Source: a beta proteobacterium AAP99 (GTDB lineage Bacteria > Pseudomonadota > Gammaproteobacteria > Burkholderiales > Burkholderiaceae_C). From it: 64,000 nucleotides of DNA. The position numbers and the translations under genes are program-made. The notes beneath the pieces were generated by a model. That model ran no database searches. It was not told the DNA's origin and worked only from the letters and a program-made list of their open reading frames with translations. Shown here piece after piece: positions 18,160 through 25,364 of the stretch; within the stretch, counting starts at the first letter, position 1; every line of letters starts with the position of its first letter. The stretch is taken from positions 1-64,000 of the forward strand of contig LJIA01000017.1 of assembly GCA_001295775.1 (NCBI GenBank). Direction: 5' to 3'.

Positions 18160-19359
18160 ATGCCCACCCTCCTGACCCGTGAAGCTGACCTCGATGCACT
18201 GGCGCCGCCGCCAGTGGCTGCACCGGTGCGGCTCTTTCGCGGGCGCGGCGCCGTCGCCAATGTGCAGGGGCGCTTCGAGCGCGATGTGCGCGAGGCGGTG
18301 GACGATGGCTGGGCACCGCCGCGACCGGCCTTCGGTGCAGACGAAGACGACGAAGAACCCGCTGCGCTGCAGACTCAAGTCACCCCCGAGCACGTTCGCT
18401 CCATCATCAGCCGCAATGACAGCCCGGACATCTATTTCGACTACTCCATCAACCCCTACCGCGGCTGCGAGCACGGCTGCGTGTACTGCTACGCGCGGCC
18501 GTACCACAGCTACCTGGGCCTGAGCCCGGGGTTGGATTTTGAAACCCGGCTGTACGCCAAGGTGAACGCCGCCGAGGCCCTGCGCGCCGAGCTGCAGGCC
18601 CGCAGCTACGCGCCCAAGGTCATCAACATCGGCAGCGTGACGGATCCCTACCAGCCCTGCGAGAAGCAGTGGGGCATCACCCTCGGCGTGATCGAGGTAC
18701 TCAACCAGGCGCACCACCCGTTCACGATCATCAGCAAGGGCGGCCTGATCCTGCGGGATCTTTCGCAGCTGGCTGAGGCCGCCGCGGAGCAACGCGTGGC
18801 GGTCTACATCACCCTCGTCACGCTGGACGGCACGCTGGCCCGGCAGATCGAACCCCGCGCGCCCAGCCCCACGCGGCGCCTAAAGGTCATCGAGGCGCTG
18901 GCCCGCGCCGGTGTACCCGTGGGCGTGAGCGTGGCGCCCATCATTCCCTTCCTGAATGACGACTTTGCCCGCGTGCTCAGGGCCGCGCATGACGCCGGCG
19001 CCCAGAGCGCCTTCTACACCGTCATGCGCCTGCCCTGGGAGGTGAAGGATGTGTTTGTGCAATGGCTGCGCACCCACTACCCGGACCGCGCCGAGCGCGT
19101 GCTCAACCGCCTGCGCGACATGCGCGGCATCCCTGGCGAGGCACCCAAGCACCCGGGCGTGGCCGGTGCAGGCGGCGCAGGGCGCCTGAATGACCCCAAC
19201 TTCTTCACCCGCATGAAGGGCGAAGGCATCTGGGCTGAGCTCATCCGCCAGCGCTTCGAGGCGCAGATCCGGCGCCTGGGCATGAACCGCCAGCGTCGGC
19301 AACTCAACATGGCGCTGTTCAACCCGGCCGCGCTCAGCGCGCAGGGCAGTTTGTTCTAG
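18160..19359 (+). CDS. PA0069-family (SplB-like) radical SAM protein, SOS-regulated
   Basis: A 399-residue protein with the radical SAM triad C103-x3-C107-x2-C110 (RGCEHGCVYCYARPYH), which would hold a [4Fe-4S] cluster and S-adenosylmethionine. It continues with the TIM-barrel elements INIGSVTDPYQPCEKQWGIT, TIISKGGLILRDL, VAVYITLVTLDGTLARQIEPRAPSP and VGVSVAPIIPFLND. This is the PA0069/Rv2578c group, related to spore photoproduct lyase. The product has no proven reaction, but the LexA box directly upstream places it in the DNA-damage response; from memory, PA0069 is in the Pseudomonas aeruginosa LexA regulon. It is not followed by another gene on this strand. A terminator-like hairpin lies about 170 bases downstream. 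Confidence 0.9.
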   Translation: MPTLLTREADLDALAPPPVAAPVRLFRGRGAVANVQGRFERDVREAVDDGWAPPRPAFGADEDDEEPAALQTQVTPEHVRSIISRNDSPDIYFDYSINPYRGCEHGCVYCYARPYHSYLGLSPGLDFETRLYAKVNAAEALRAELQARSYAPKVINIGSVTDPYQPCEKQWGITLGVIEVLNQAHHPFTIISKGGLILRDLSQLAEAAAEQRVAVYITLVTLDGTLARQIEPRAPSPTRRLKVIEALARAGVPVGVSVAPIIPFLNDDFARVLRAAHDAGAQSAFYTVMRLPWEVKDVFVQWLRTHYPDRAERVLNRLRDMRGIPGEAPKHPGVAGAGGAGRLNDPNFFTRMKGEGIWAELIRQRFEAQIRRLGMNRQRRQLNMALFNPAALSAQGSLF

Positions 19360-19455
19360 CGGCAAAGCCGGCCGTGCTTCGGGGCTTGGCCGCAGACACA
19401 CGAGGGTGAGCAGCGGTTGCTAGCCGAAATCAATTGTTTTTGGAACGGCCGTTAA

Positions 19456-19512
19456 ACGCTTTCCGCATGTCCCGCAGGGTTCTTGGTGGCATCGGCCAGT
19501 GCAGATTTCTTG
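19456..19512 (+). repeat. Dispersed two-hairpin repeat, copy C (degenerate)
   Basis: CTTTCCGCATGTCCCGCAGGG at 19459-19479 aligns with the repeat core with a few changes; the second hairpin is poorly conserved. Confidence 0.55.
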
Positions 19513-19526
19513 GCCGAAAATGAAAT

Positions 19527-19560
19527 GAGCCGCACCGGTCGCCGGGGCGGCTCTTTGTGT
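19527..19560 (+). terminator. Intrinsic terminator-like hairpin
   Basis: Arms GAGCCGC (19527-19533) and GCGGCTC (19547-19553), with an inner CCGG/CCGG pairing, followed by TTTGTGTT. Suited to end transcripts from the radical SAM gene. Confidence 0.6.
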
Positions 19561-19586
19561 TCGGCAGGGCCTTGGGGGCGGGCCGC

Positions 19587-19823
19587 TCAGTGGGCGCCGC
19601 GCGCGCGCTCGGCGCTGCAGAAACGGTTCAGGATGGCCTGCACGCGTTCCTCATCGTCCACACCTTCTGCTCGCATCGCTTCGGCTTCGAACACGAACCA
19701 GTAGGCGTCGTCCACGTCCACGCCGGCTTCCAGCAGCTCGCGCAGCAGGATGGCTTGTTCCGTGGTCGGGTCCTCCCAGCTGGGCAGGGTGGGGGCGAAG
19801 TCGAGGCCGGTGTGGAAGTTCAT
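19587..19823 (-). CDS. Small acidic protein, unknown function
   Basis: A 78-residue acidic protein starting at an ATG with AAGGAG eight bases upstream. It contains LLRELLEAGVDVDDAYWFVFEAEAMRAEGVDDEERVQAIL, a run of amphipathic helices. I do not recognise the family. It shares the pattern LL..L...GV...DA.WF with the next gene on the same strand (20032-20343), so the two may be distant paralogues. No signal peptide or membrane segment is seen. Confidence 0.6.
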   Translation of the reverse strand: MNFHTGLDFAPTLPSWEDPTTEQAILLRELLEAGVDVDDAYWFVFEAEAMRAEGVDDEERVQAILNRFCSAERARGAH

Positions 19824-20031
19824 GGCGGGCTCCTTGATCTTGTGCACTGCGTTTGCTTTGGCGACGAAAGCGCAATCACTTTCATGCCTGTTGAAACGAA
19901 GTGTGTCCGCAGGAGCGCACGCCCAATCCAACGAAAAACGGCCGCATGCCGCGTCAATTCAAGACGCGGGTGCGGCCCGAACAGGCAAGTGATCGGATCC
20001 TTGCCCGGGGGTGATTCAGTCGCGGGAGCCT

Positions 20032-20343
20032 TCAGCCCAGTGCAAACGCGCCGGCTGCGCCCAGCTGTGCGCCGATCCGGGCGGCCTGCTCGATCTCGCC
20101 CGGTGCGGCAAAGCTGCGCGGCTCGCCCAGGCGGGCAAACCACTGCGCGTCGGTCTCGTGTACGCCGGTGGCGCGCAGCGCGCCCAGCAGCGTGTCCACG
20201 TGGCGCTTCTCGCCCATGGGCGCGGCGCTGGCCGTGAAGGGCAGCGGACGCACGAGCGGCAGGTCTGCAAGCAGGCTGCCTGCAGGCGCGGCGGTGCGAA
20301 GCGCGGGGGACATCACGGTGGATTCAACTGCGATTGCGAGCAT
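20032..20343 (-). CDS. Small protein, unknown function
   Basis: A 103-residue protein; the ATG at 20343 is preceded by AGGAAAGG. The N-terminal half is Ala/Pro/Leu-rich. The second half contains HVDTLLGALRATGVHETDAQWFARL, resembling part of the neighbouring 78-residue protein. I do not recognise it. The spacing of about 210 bases to the next gene argues against tight coupling. Confidence 0.55.
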   Translation of the reverse strand: MLAIAVESTVMSPALRTAAPAGSLLADLPLVRPLPFTASAAPMGEKRHVDTLLGALRATGVHETDAQWFARLGEPRSFAAPGEIEQAARIGAQLGAAGAFALG

Positions 20344-20720
20344 GGCGGCAACCTTTCCTGGAGACCTCGTTGGCACGCTTCAGAGGCAGCCCAGACGGGG
20401 GAATCCCGCTTGGTCTGACGCTGTATCGGCCTGTTTTGGCCGGGCTTTAGGGTGCATTCGAAAATTTTTTGGTTGACGTTTCGGCACCCGGCGGCATGCC
20501 AAGCGCGGGCGCAGGTCATCGCGGCACGCGCCAGCAGGCATCGGCCAGGGCCTTGCCCACGTCTCCCTCCAAGTACAGGCTAGCGGCGCCGCGGCGTCGG
20601 CCATCGGCCGAAAAGCGGGGCGTTTTGGGTGGCGCAGGGCAGCACCGCACATGCACTTGCGCCGCACCAGTACTGCGCGCTTGCCAGATGCGCTATCAAG
20701 CACGCCCAAGGAGGGCCACC
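20344..20720. other. Gap between divergent genes
   Basis: No gene is seen. A hairpin with arms CGGCC (20427-20431) and GGCCG (20438-20442) is the only structure, followed by an A/T-rich run near 20460. Confidence 0.5.
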
Positions 20721-21164
20721 ATGCCAAACACCGTTCGCCTGCATCGCGTGCTTGCCGCGCCGCCCGAGCGCGTCTACCGCGCCTTTACCGAGCCCGCCGC
20801 CATGGCGCGCTGGCTGCCGCCCAATGGCTTCACCTGCGAGGTGCAGCAGTTCGAGCCGCGCGTGGGCGGGCGCTTCCACATGAGCTTCACGCAGTTCGCC
20901 ACCGGCCACAGCCACGGCTTTGGCGGCGAGTTCCTGGAGATGACCCCCGGCCAGCGCCTGCGCTACACCGACGTCTTCGACGACCCCAACCTGCCCGGCA
21001 CACTGGAAGTCACCATCGAGCTCAAGGCCGTGAGCTGCGGCACCGAACTCCACATCCAGCAGGCAGGCATCCCCGACGCCATCCCGCCCGAGATGTGCTA
21101 CCTGGGCTGGCAGGAGAGTCTGGACAACCTCAAGCGCCTGGTGGAGCCGGGCGAGGGGCCTTGA
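20721..21164 (+). CDS. SRPBCC / AHSA1-type ligand-binding protein
   Basis: A 147-residue protein starting eight bases after AAGGAGG. It has the START/AHSA1 layout: LHRVLAAPPERVYRAFTEPAAMARWLPPNGF at the N-terminus, VGGRFHMSF in the first sheet, then FLEMTPGQRLRYTDVFDDPN and a C-terminal long helix with WQESLDNLKRLVEPGE. Members bind hydrophobic ligands or act as stress-response co-factors; no specific ligand can be named. It reads in the same direction as the YCII-type gene downstream. Proteins of these two families are often neighbours in Proteobacteria. Confidence 0.85.
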   Translation: MPNTVRLHRVLAAPPERVYRAFTEPAAMARWLPPNGFTCEVQQFEPRVGGRFHMSFTQFATGHSHGFGGEFLEMTPGQRLRYTDVFDDPNLPGTLEVTIELKAVSCGTELHIQQAGIPDAIPPEMCYLGWQESLDNLKRLVEPGEGP

Positions 21165-21204
21165 AGTGCCACCGGCGGTGCGCTAGGCCCGGACGCCATG
21201 AGCA

Positions 21205-21273
21205 AGATCGGCTCTGGGAGCGCTTCTCCGAAGCAAAGCGGCTGAAGAGGGCTGTGGGACAAGCGAAGAGCCT
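21205..21273 (-). repeat. Dispersed two-hairpin repeat, copy D
   Basis: Reverse orientation. GGGACAAGCGAAGAGCC corresponds to the core, with a degenerate second hairpin (CTTC...GAAG) and the terminal AAGATCGGCTCTGGGAGCG matching the end of copies A and B. Confidence 0.65.
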
Positions 21274-21408
21274 TTCAGGTGCTCGCAGTACGTGGTCAGA
21301 GGGCGAGCAAACCCGCCGTCCGCCCAGTACCGCCGTCTGCCCAGAACGAACACCCACGCCCCAAAACCAACCCGCCCGCACTGCGCGACTAACCAGAGAG
21401 AGCACGCC

Positions 21409-21750
21409 GTGGCCAAGTACCTGATCTCCTTCCCGGCCGCCGCCATGCAGGTGCCCGCCGATGAGCTGCCCGCCGTCGGCCAGGCCGCCGCCGCCGTGAT
21501 CGACGCGGCCAAGGCCGCTGGCGTGTATGTCTTTGCCGGCGGCATTGATGAAAGCGTGCCTCCCGTGCGCGTCTCCGCCCAGGGCAACGTCACGCCCGGC
21601 GGCTACCCCGGCGGGCCGCTGCTCAACGGCGGTTTTGCCGTGCTGGAGCTGCCCACTCGAGCAGACGCCATTGCCTGGGCCGCCAAGCTGGCGCAGGCCT
21701 GCCGCTGCGATCAGGAGCTGCGCGTGTTCGGTTTTGATCCGCGGTCTTGA
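21409..21750 (+). CDS. YCII-related protein
   Basis: A 113-residue protein with the YCII/DGPF-like pattern MAKYLISFPAAAMQVPADEL, then AGVYVFAGGIDESVPPVRVS, LLNGGFAVLELPTRADAIAWAAKLAQACRCDQELRVFGFDP. The family is a ferredoxin-like dimeric fold with unclear enzymatic roles; similar small proteins accompany sigma factors or SRPBCC proteins. The start is a GTG, reached after CAGAGAGAGCACGCC. It lies downstream of the SRPBCC gene and a repeat copy. Confidence 0.85.
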   Translation: MAKYLISFPAAAMQVPADELPAVGQAAAAVIDAAKAAGVYVFAGGIDESVPPVRVSAQGNVTPGGYPGGPLLNGGFAVLELPTRADAIAWAAKLAQACRCDQELRVFGFDPRS

Positions 21751-21830
21751 GCGCTCAGGCGTGCGGCGGGCAGAGCGGTGGGCCGCCATGATCGCACCAC
21801 GCCCCGAGGTGAAATCACAGAACAAGCACT

Positions 21831-21886
21831 GGTGCGGCTCTTCAAGGCAAAGTGCCTGAAGAACCGCATGGGACAAGCGGAAAGGG
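21831..21886 (-). repeat. Dispersed two-hairpin repeat, copy E
   Basis: Reverse orientation. Core CCGCATGGGACAAGCGG at 21864-21880; on the other strand the second hairpin has arms CTTCAGGCA and TGCCTTGAAG, with one bulged base. Confidence 0.85.
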
Positions 21887-21912
21887 CGCGCGGCCAGGCT
21901 GGAACCCGCCGC

Positions 21913-22347
21913 TCAGCGCAGCCGCAGTTCCGTGCGCTGGCTGGCTTCCAGCACGCCCTTGCGGCGCACTTCAGTGCTGGTGGTGGCGGCGCTGCCGTCG
22001 GCCTTCACCGTCACGGCCATGCGCAGCAGCGTTGCGCCCTCGGCGCCCACTTCGATGCGCGCCTCCTTGCCGGCTTCTGTCAGCAGGCGCGGGCGCATCA
22101 GTTCCTTGCCGGTGACCAGGTCCGTGATCACCGCGCGCAGCTCATACACGCCCGGCTTGTCGGCCGGCACCACCTCCAGCTGCGTGCCCGGCTTCACGGC
22201 GGCCCAGTCAATCGCCATCATCGCCGCGGCTTGGGGCGAGGCCTGGGTGGATGCATTCGCCGCCGGTTGCGCGGCGGTTTGGGCAATGGCAAAGCTGGGG
22301 GCGAGCGTGGCGGCGCAGAGCAGGGCGCAGGCGGCGATGGGGTTCAA
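21913..22347 (-). CDS. Exported small protein, unknown function
   Basis: A 144-residue protein with a standard signal peptide (MNPIAACALLCAATLAPSFAIAQ, cleavage near AQ) and an Ala-rich linker. A compact C-terminal beta-rich domain follows, containing PADKPGVYELRAVITDLVTGKELMRPRLL and EARIEVGAEGATLLRMAVTVKADG. I do not recognise the family. The initiator is a TTG with GGAGAA upstream. No neighbour suggests a role. Confidence 0.7.
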   Translation of the reverse strand: MNPIAACALLCAATLAPSFAIAQTAAQPAANASTQASPQAAAMMAIDWAAVKPGTQLEVVPADKPGVYELRAVITDLVTGKELMRPRLLTEAGKEARIEVGAEGATLLRMAVTVKADGSAATTSTEVRRKGVLEASQRTELRLR

Positions 22348-22457
22348 GGGCGTTCTCCGGCAGTCAGGGTTCAGGCGCGCGTTCGTGTGGCGCTGAACGC
22401 GAGGCTACACCGCGAGACGGGCGACGCCAGCATGTTGTGGCGTAGAACCAGCATTCA

Positions 22458-22511
22458 TGCGGGTTTTCAGGGCAAAGTGGCTGGAGAGGCGCGCGGGACA
22501 AGCGGGAAGGC
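22458..22511 (-). repeat. Dispersed two-hairpin repeat, copy F
   Basis: Reverse orientation. GGGACAAGCGGGAAGG aligns to the core; the second hairpin is CAG...CTG based. It lies about 220 bases left of the first attC. Confidence 0.75.
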
Positions 22512-22729
22512 ATGTGAGCACGTCCGCTGCGCAACCGCTTTGCCCGGCGCTGACGACCGCCACCCAGGATGCGCAGCCGCCTAGGTGCCAGCGGCAAACA
22601 CCCGATATTGCGCCGGCGTGCGGGCAGATAGACTCCGGTGCGTTGCGGGGTTTGTCGGGCGCATTACGCTGCAGCCAAATCCGCCATCCCGCCAAGAGCT
22701 GCGCCCGCACTGAGTCCACAGGAAGCAGG

Positions 22730-22794
22730 CGCTCCCGAAATAGACCGCAGGCGCCACATTATTTGGCAGGTTTGCGGTCTACATCACGTTAGCG
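22730..22794 (+). other. attC site 0, decayed (left edge of the array)
   Basis: R' is GTTAGCG at 22788-22794. Before it come a six-base spacer and perfect 9-bp arms TAGACCGCA (22741-22749) and TGCGGTCTA (22773-22781). The expected R'' partner CGCTAAC reads CGCTCCC (22730-22736), so the site has lost its AAC triplet. It marks the left end of cassette 1. Confidence 0.55.
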
Positions 22795-22796
22795 CG

Positions 22797-23159
22797 ATGA
22801 CGATAGACGAACTGAGTGAATACTACGCACGTTTACGACGAAAATTGAATCCTTCAATTTTCGAAACAGAATGGGTGAGCCATCGTGTGATGAACGTCGA
22901 GTGGTCGATTTCGGGTAACTTTGCTGAAACGGTTGAAACCTGTATATCTGAAATCCGAGAAGTCTTGGATGTCCGAAAGCATGGTGAAGACTTGCTTCTC
23001 GAAGTACTATCAAAATCTCCTGCAGATGATACGCTTCGCTCTGAATTTTTGCGGACCTGGAATTCTGGAGGCTTAGCCTCTGAGTCGCCTAATTTGGCTG
23101 CGCTCAGCGAATTGGCGGTTTATTGTTTTACGCACATCCTATACACCTATGAGCGCTAA
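22797..23159 (+). CDS. Integron cassette 1 protein, unknown function
   Basis: A 120-residue acidic protein starting two bases after the R' box of attC 0 and ending at a stop that lies inside the R'' box of attC 1; this tight fit is typical of a promoterless integron cassette. The composition is AT-richer than its neighbours. The sequence (MTIDELSEYYARLRRKLNPSIFETEW, then TCISEIREVLDVRKHGEDLLLEVLSKSPADDTL, FLRTWNSGGLASESPNLAALSELAVYCFTHIL) is helical and resembles nothing I know. Cassette genes often encode accessory or defence functions, but nothing here says which. Confidence 0.75.
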   Translation: MTIDELSEYYARLRRKLNPSIFETEWVSHRVMNVEWSISGNFAETVETCISEIREVLDVRKHGEDLLLEVLSKSPADDTLRSEFLRTWNSGGLASESPNLAALSELAVYCFTHILYTYER

Positions 23160-23225
23160 CCATTCCGTCAGCCGGACCACTGCATCGCTGCGCGCTGCAG
23201 CGGCCGGTTACGTCCAACGTTAGCC
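23154..23225 (+). other. attC site 1
   Basis: R'' reads CGCTAAC at 23154-23160 and R' GTTAGCC at 23219-23225. The inner arms CGTCAGCCGG and CCGGTTACG pair with one extra base on the left, which is the extrahelical base expected of attC. About 72 bases. Confidence 0.8.
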
Positions 23226-23240
23226 TTCACTGGGTCGGCC

Positions 23241-23987
23241 GTGCCTTACACCTCCGTTCACGAGCATCCCTTCGTCCAGGCGATCTTGAAGGAGAGTGTC
23301 GAAGTCGGCCGAGTGTCCGGCTACGACCCGGTCCGGGACGACGAGTACCCGCCGCTAGACGAGTTGCAGTTCTACATCGTTCGAGTGGGGTATGCCGTCG
23401 CGCACACCCTCACTTGGGTGGATCAACTGCACCAGTCGGTCTTGTTCATTGGCGACTTTGGGTATGGCCGCAGGCTGCGCGATGAAGGCGTCAACCGTTC
23501 ACATCACTTGATCTTCAATGTCGAGAACTACTTGGTCCGACTACAGTCGATCTACGACCGTCTTCTGCAACTTACTAACGCGGTATTTCACCTTTGCATC
23601 TCCGACGAATTGGTGAATCACAGTCTCATCGTGAGCAACCTGCGTGTCGATCGCACCAAGGTGCCTCAGCTCCTGAAGGCGGTCCGAAAGACAATTCAAG
23701 GGAGAGCAGAAGATCGGAACGCGATCGTGCACAAGCACTCGTATATGGATCCGAAACTGCGGCGCCTTGAGCTCCTTTACATGCACACTGAAGAGACGTG
23801 GCGGCCCAAGCGTCCTGAGATGACGTACAAGCGCCTCTGCCACGTTAGGTCGCAGCAGATGCGTCAAGTCACAGCCGAAAAAAAGACGGAGTTCGGTGCG
23901 TTGAACGCTGCCTTAGTACAGGCACTGCTACCGCTCCTTACGGAATTGCATTCTCAGTACGAACTGCACAAGAAGAGGTTGGCGTGA
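23241..23987 (+). CDS. Integron cassette 2 protein with HEPN-like RNxxxH motif
   Basis: A 248-residue, largely helical protein with a GTG start 15 bases after the attC 1 R' box. Near residue 159 it has R159-N160-A-I-V-H164 (DRNAIVHKHSY). The spacing R-x4-H with N directly after R is the active-site signature of HEPN-domain RNases (as in AbiF, MntA/HepT toxins and Las1). It is preceded by a long helix (RVDRTKVPQLLKAVRKTIQGRAED), as in that fold. Family knowledge: many HEPN proteins are toxins or phage-defence nucleases; others are inactive. No antitoxin or nucleotidyltransferase gene lies in the same cassette. The role as RNase is inferred from the motif only. Confidence 0.7.
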   Translation: MPYTSVHEHPFVQAILKESVEVGRVSGYDPVRDDEYPPLDELQFYIVRVGYAVAHTLTWVDQLHQSVLFIGDFGYGRRLRDEGVNRSHHLIFNVENYLVRLQSIYDRLLQLTNAVFHLCISDELVNHSLIVSNLRVDRTKVPQLLKAVRKTIQGRAEDRNAIVHKHSYMDPKLRRLELLYMHTEETWRPKRPEMTYKRLCHVRSQQMRQVTAEKKTEFGALNAALVQALLPLLTELHSQYELHKKRLA

Positions 23988-23988
23988 A

Positions 23989-24103
23989 GGCTAACAGGTC
24001 GTTCGACGCGGACACGCACCGGCAGTGCGCCGCATGGCGTGTGGACGAGCCTACGCCGTGCGGCGCACTGCCGGTGCGCGCCGGTCAACCTCGACTGTTA
24101 GAC
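23989..24103 (+). other. attC site 2
   Basis: R'' GGCTAAC (23989-23995) and R' GTTAGAC (24097-24103) bound a 115-base region. Its centre is a 26-bp imperfect palindrome; arms starting CGCACCGGCAGTGCGCC match with only one difference. Confidence 0.9.
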
Positions 24104-24112
24104 AAAACCACG

Positions 24113-24433
24113 ATGCGTTGCCCGACTTGTCTTAATGAGAACCTCCAGTACCAAACACTGGATCGGTCAGCTTTGGAGCTTTGGCATTGCTTAAGCTGCG
24201 GAGCCAGCTTTGACACACACGTAAATTACCCGATCTCACTTGAACATTCAGGCCTGCACAAGCGGTTTCGTCTGACGTATACGCCTTCACATCAAAGTGG
24301 ATATCTAAAGGATTTCTTGAAGCTCAAGAAGCTTCTTGCGCAATGCGAGCGATTTGATGCACAAGCACTTGAACTCCAAGTTCACAATGGCGCGAAATGC
24401 TGGGAGCTTGGGGAGGTTTTTGACTTCGAGTGA
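24113..24433 (+). CDS. Integron cassette 3 protein with N-terminal zinc ribbon
   Basis: A 106-residue protein starting ten bases after the R' box of attC 2. The N-terminus MRCPTCLNENLQY, then WHCLSCGASFDTHV, holds two CxxC pairs about 20 residues apart, a zinc-ribbon that probably binds one zinc ion. The rest is helical and basic (KDFLKLKKLLAQCERF) and not recognised. The attC 3 site begins about 90 bases after the stop, so this cassette has a longer trailer than the others. Function unknown. Confidence 0.7.
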   Translation: MRCPTCLNENLQYQTLDRSALELWHCLSCGASFDTHVNYPISLEHSGLHKRFRLTYTPSHQSGYLKDFLKLKKLLAQCERFDAQALELQVHNGAKCWELGEVFDFE

Positions 24434-24526
24434 GAACAACTGTTGCCGGGGCTATGCCAACAGAACATCAAAGTATCCGTCTTCGAGATTACGTAATATG
24501 GTTGAGTCTTCGATCACAAAAACCCC

Positions 24527-24616
24527 GTCTAACCCTGCAGTCGAGCGGGACAGCTACAAGCTGCGCGTGTGGTTCCCTCCGCTTCGCTCCGGCTGCCCCT
24601 CACTTCCAGGTTAGGC
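24527..24616 (+). other. attC site 3
   Basis: R'' GTCTAAC (24527-24533) and R' GTTAGGC (24610-24616). The centre pairs over short arms (GCAGTCGAGCGGGACAGC with GGCTGCCCCTC) rather than a long palindrome. About 90 bases. Confidence 0.8.
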
Positions 24617-24632
24617 ATCACAAACACCGTTT

Positions 24633-25364
24633 ATGCCCACCCTCTTCTTCACGCCCCGGTACTCAGAAGACTCTCAAGCGCTTTGGAAAGCTGCTGCGAG
24701 CATTGGCTGGAAGACTGAACGATTGACCTCTTGGCGCATTCCGGACCACCTGAAGGCCGTCGAGGATCCGGTCATATACGGTGAGGCACTGTTTGCCCCA
24801 GCACTTGCCGAGCAAGTTGGCCGAGTACTGAACAATCCCCCCGAAGACTGGTTGGTGACGCTGCCCTACGAGCACAAGCTGCGGACGATCTCGATGGCGA
24901 CGCTCGGGGAGGCAAGAACTAGGACGGAGCTTGCATTCGTCAAGCCGCCCAACGACAAGAGTTTCCCAGCTGGGGTCTATCGCGGTAACGACCTCCCCGC
25001 CGAGTTTGAAGACAGCATGAACGTGTTGATCTCTGAGGTCGTGCAGTGGGAGCGCGAGTTCCGATGCTTCATTCTCGACCGCACCCTGGAAACATTCAGC
25101 CTGTACTCCCGGTTCGGTGAGCTCCAAAGAGAGCAAGGGTTCGCCAGCGAGTCGTGGGAAGACACTGAGGCTCAAGCCTTTGTGCAAAGTGTGCTTGAGG
25201 ACAAGCGCGTCGAGCTGCCGGCGGCCACGGTCATTGATGTCGGCACCATTCAGGGCAAAGGCTGGGCATGTGTTGAGCAGAACGCTGCCTGGGGCGCCGG
25301 CATCTATGGCTGCGACCCCACGGCAGTCCTTCGGGTTCTTCAGCGGGCCTCGAGTGATGCCTAA
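24633..25364 (+). CDS. Integron cassette 4 protein, ATP-grasp-like
   Basis: A 243-residue protein that opens 17 bases after the R' box of attC 3. It ends at a stop overlapping the R'' box of attC 4. Segments VVQWEREFRCFILDR and VIDVGTIQGKGWACVEQNAAWGAGIYGCDP resemble the ATP-grasp fold (DUF4343 type), in which a lysine and acidic residues bind ATP and Mg to activate a carboxyl group for ligation. The substrate cannot be told. ATP-grasp proteins of this group are found in variable genomic regions. Confidence in the fold is moderate. Confidence 0.7.
   Translation: MPTLFFTPRYSEDSQALWKAAASIGWKTERLTSWRIPDHLKAVEDPVIYGEALFAPALAEQVGRVLNNPPEDWLVTLPYEHKLRTISMATLGEARTRTELAFVKPPNDKSFPAGVYRGNDLPAEFEDSMNVLISEVVQWEREFRCFILDRTLETFSLYSRFGELQREQGFASESWEDTEAQAFVQSVLEDKRVELPAATVIDVGTIQGKGWACVEQNAAWGAGIYGCDPTAVLRVLQRASSDA

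Larger units (their letters stand above)
22348..22796. other. Left flank of the cassette array
   Basis: No gene is seen. It contains repeat copy F (22458-22511) and the decayed attC site at 22730-22794. I searched both strands for an integron integrase or its remnants and saw none. Confidence 0.6.

Noticed and set aside
22348-22796. Search for an integron integrase next to the attC sites
   Set aside because: No tyrosine-recombinase motif (R-HxxR-Y) is visible on either strand here or elsewhere in the window, so the array is described without one.
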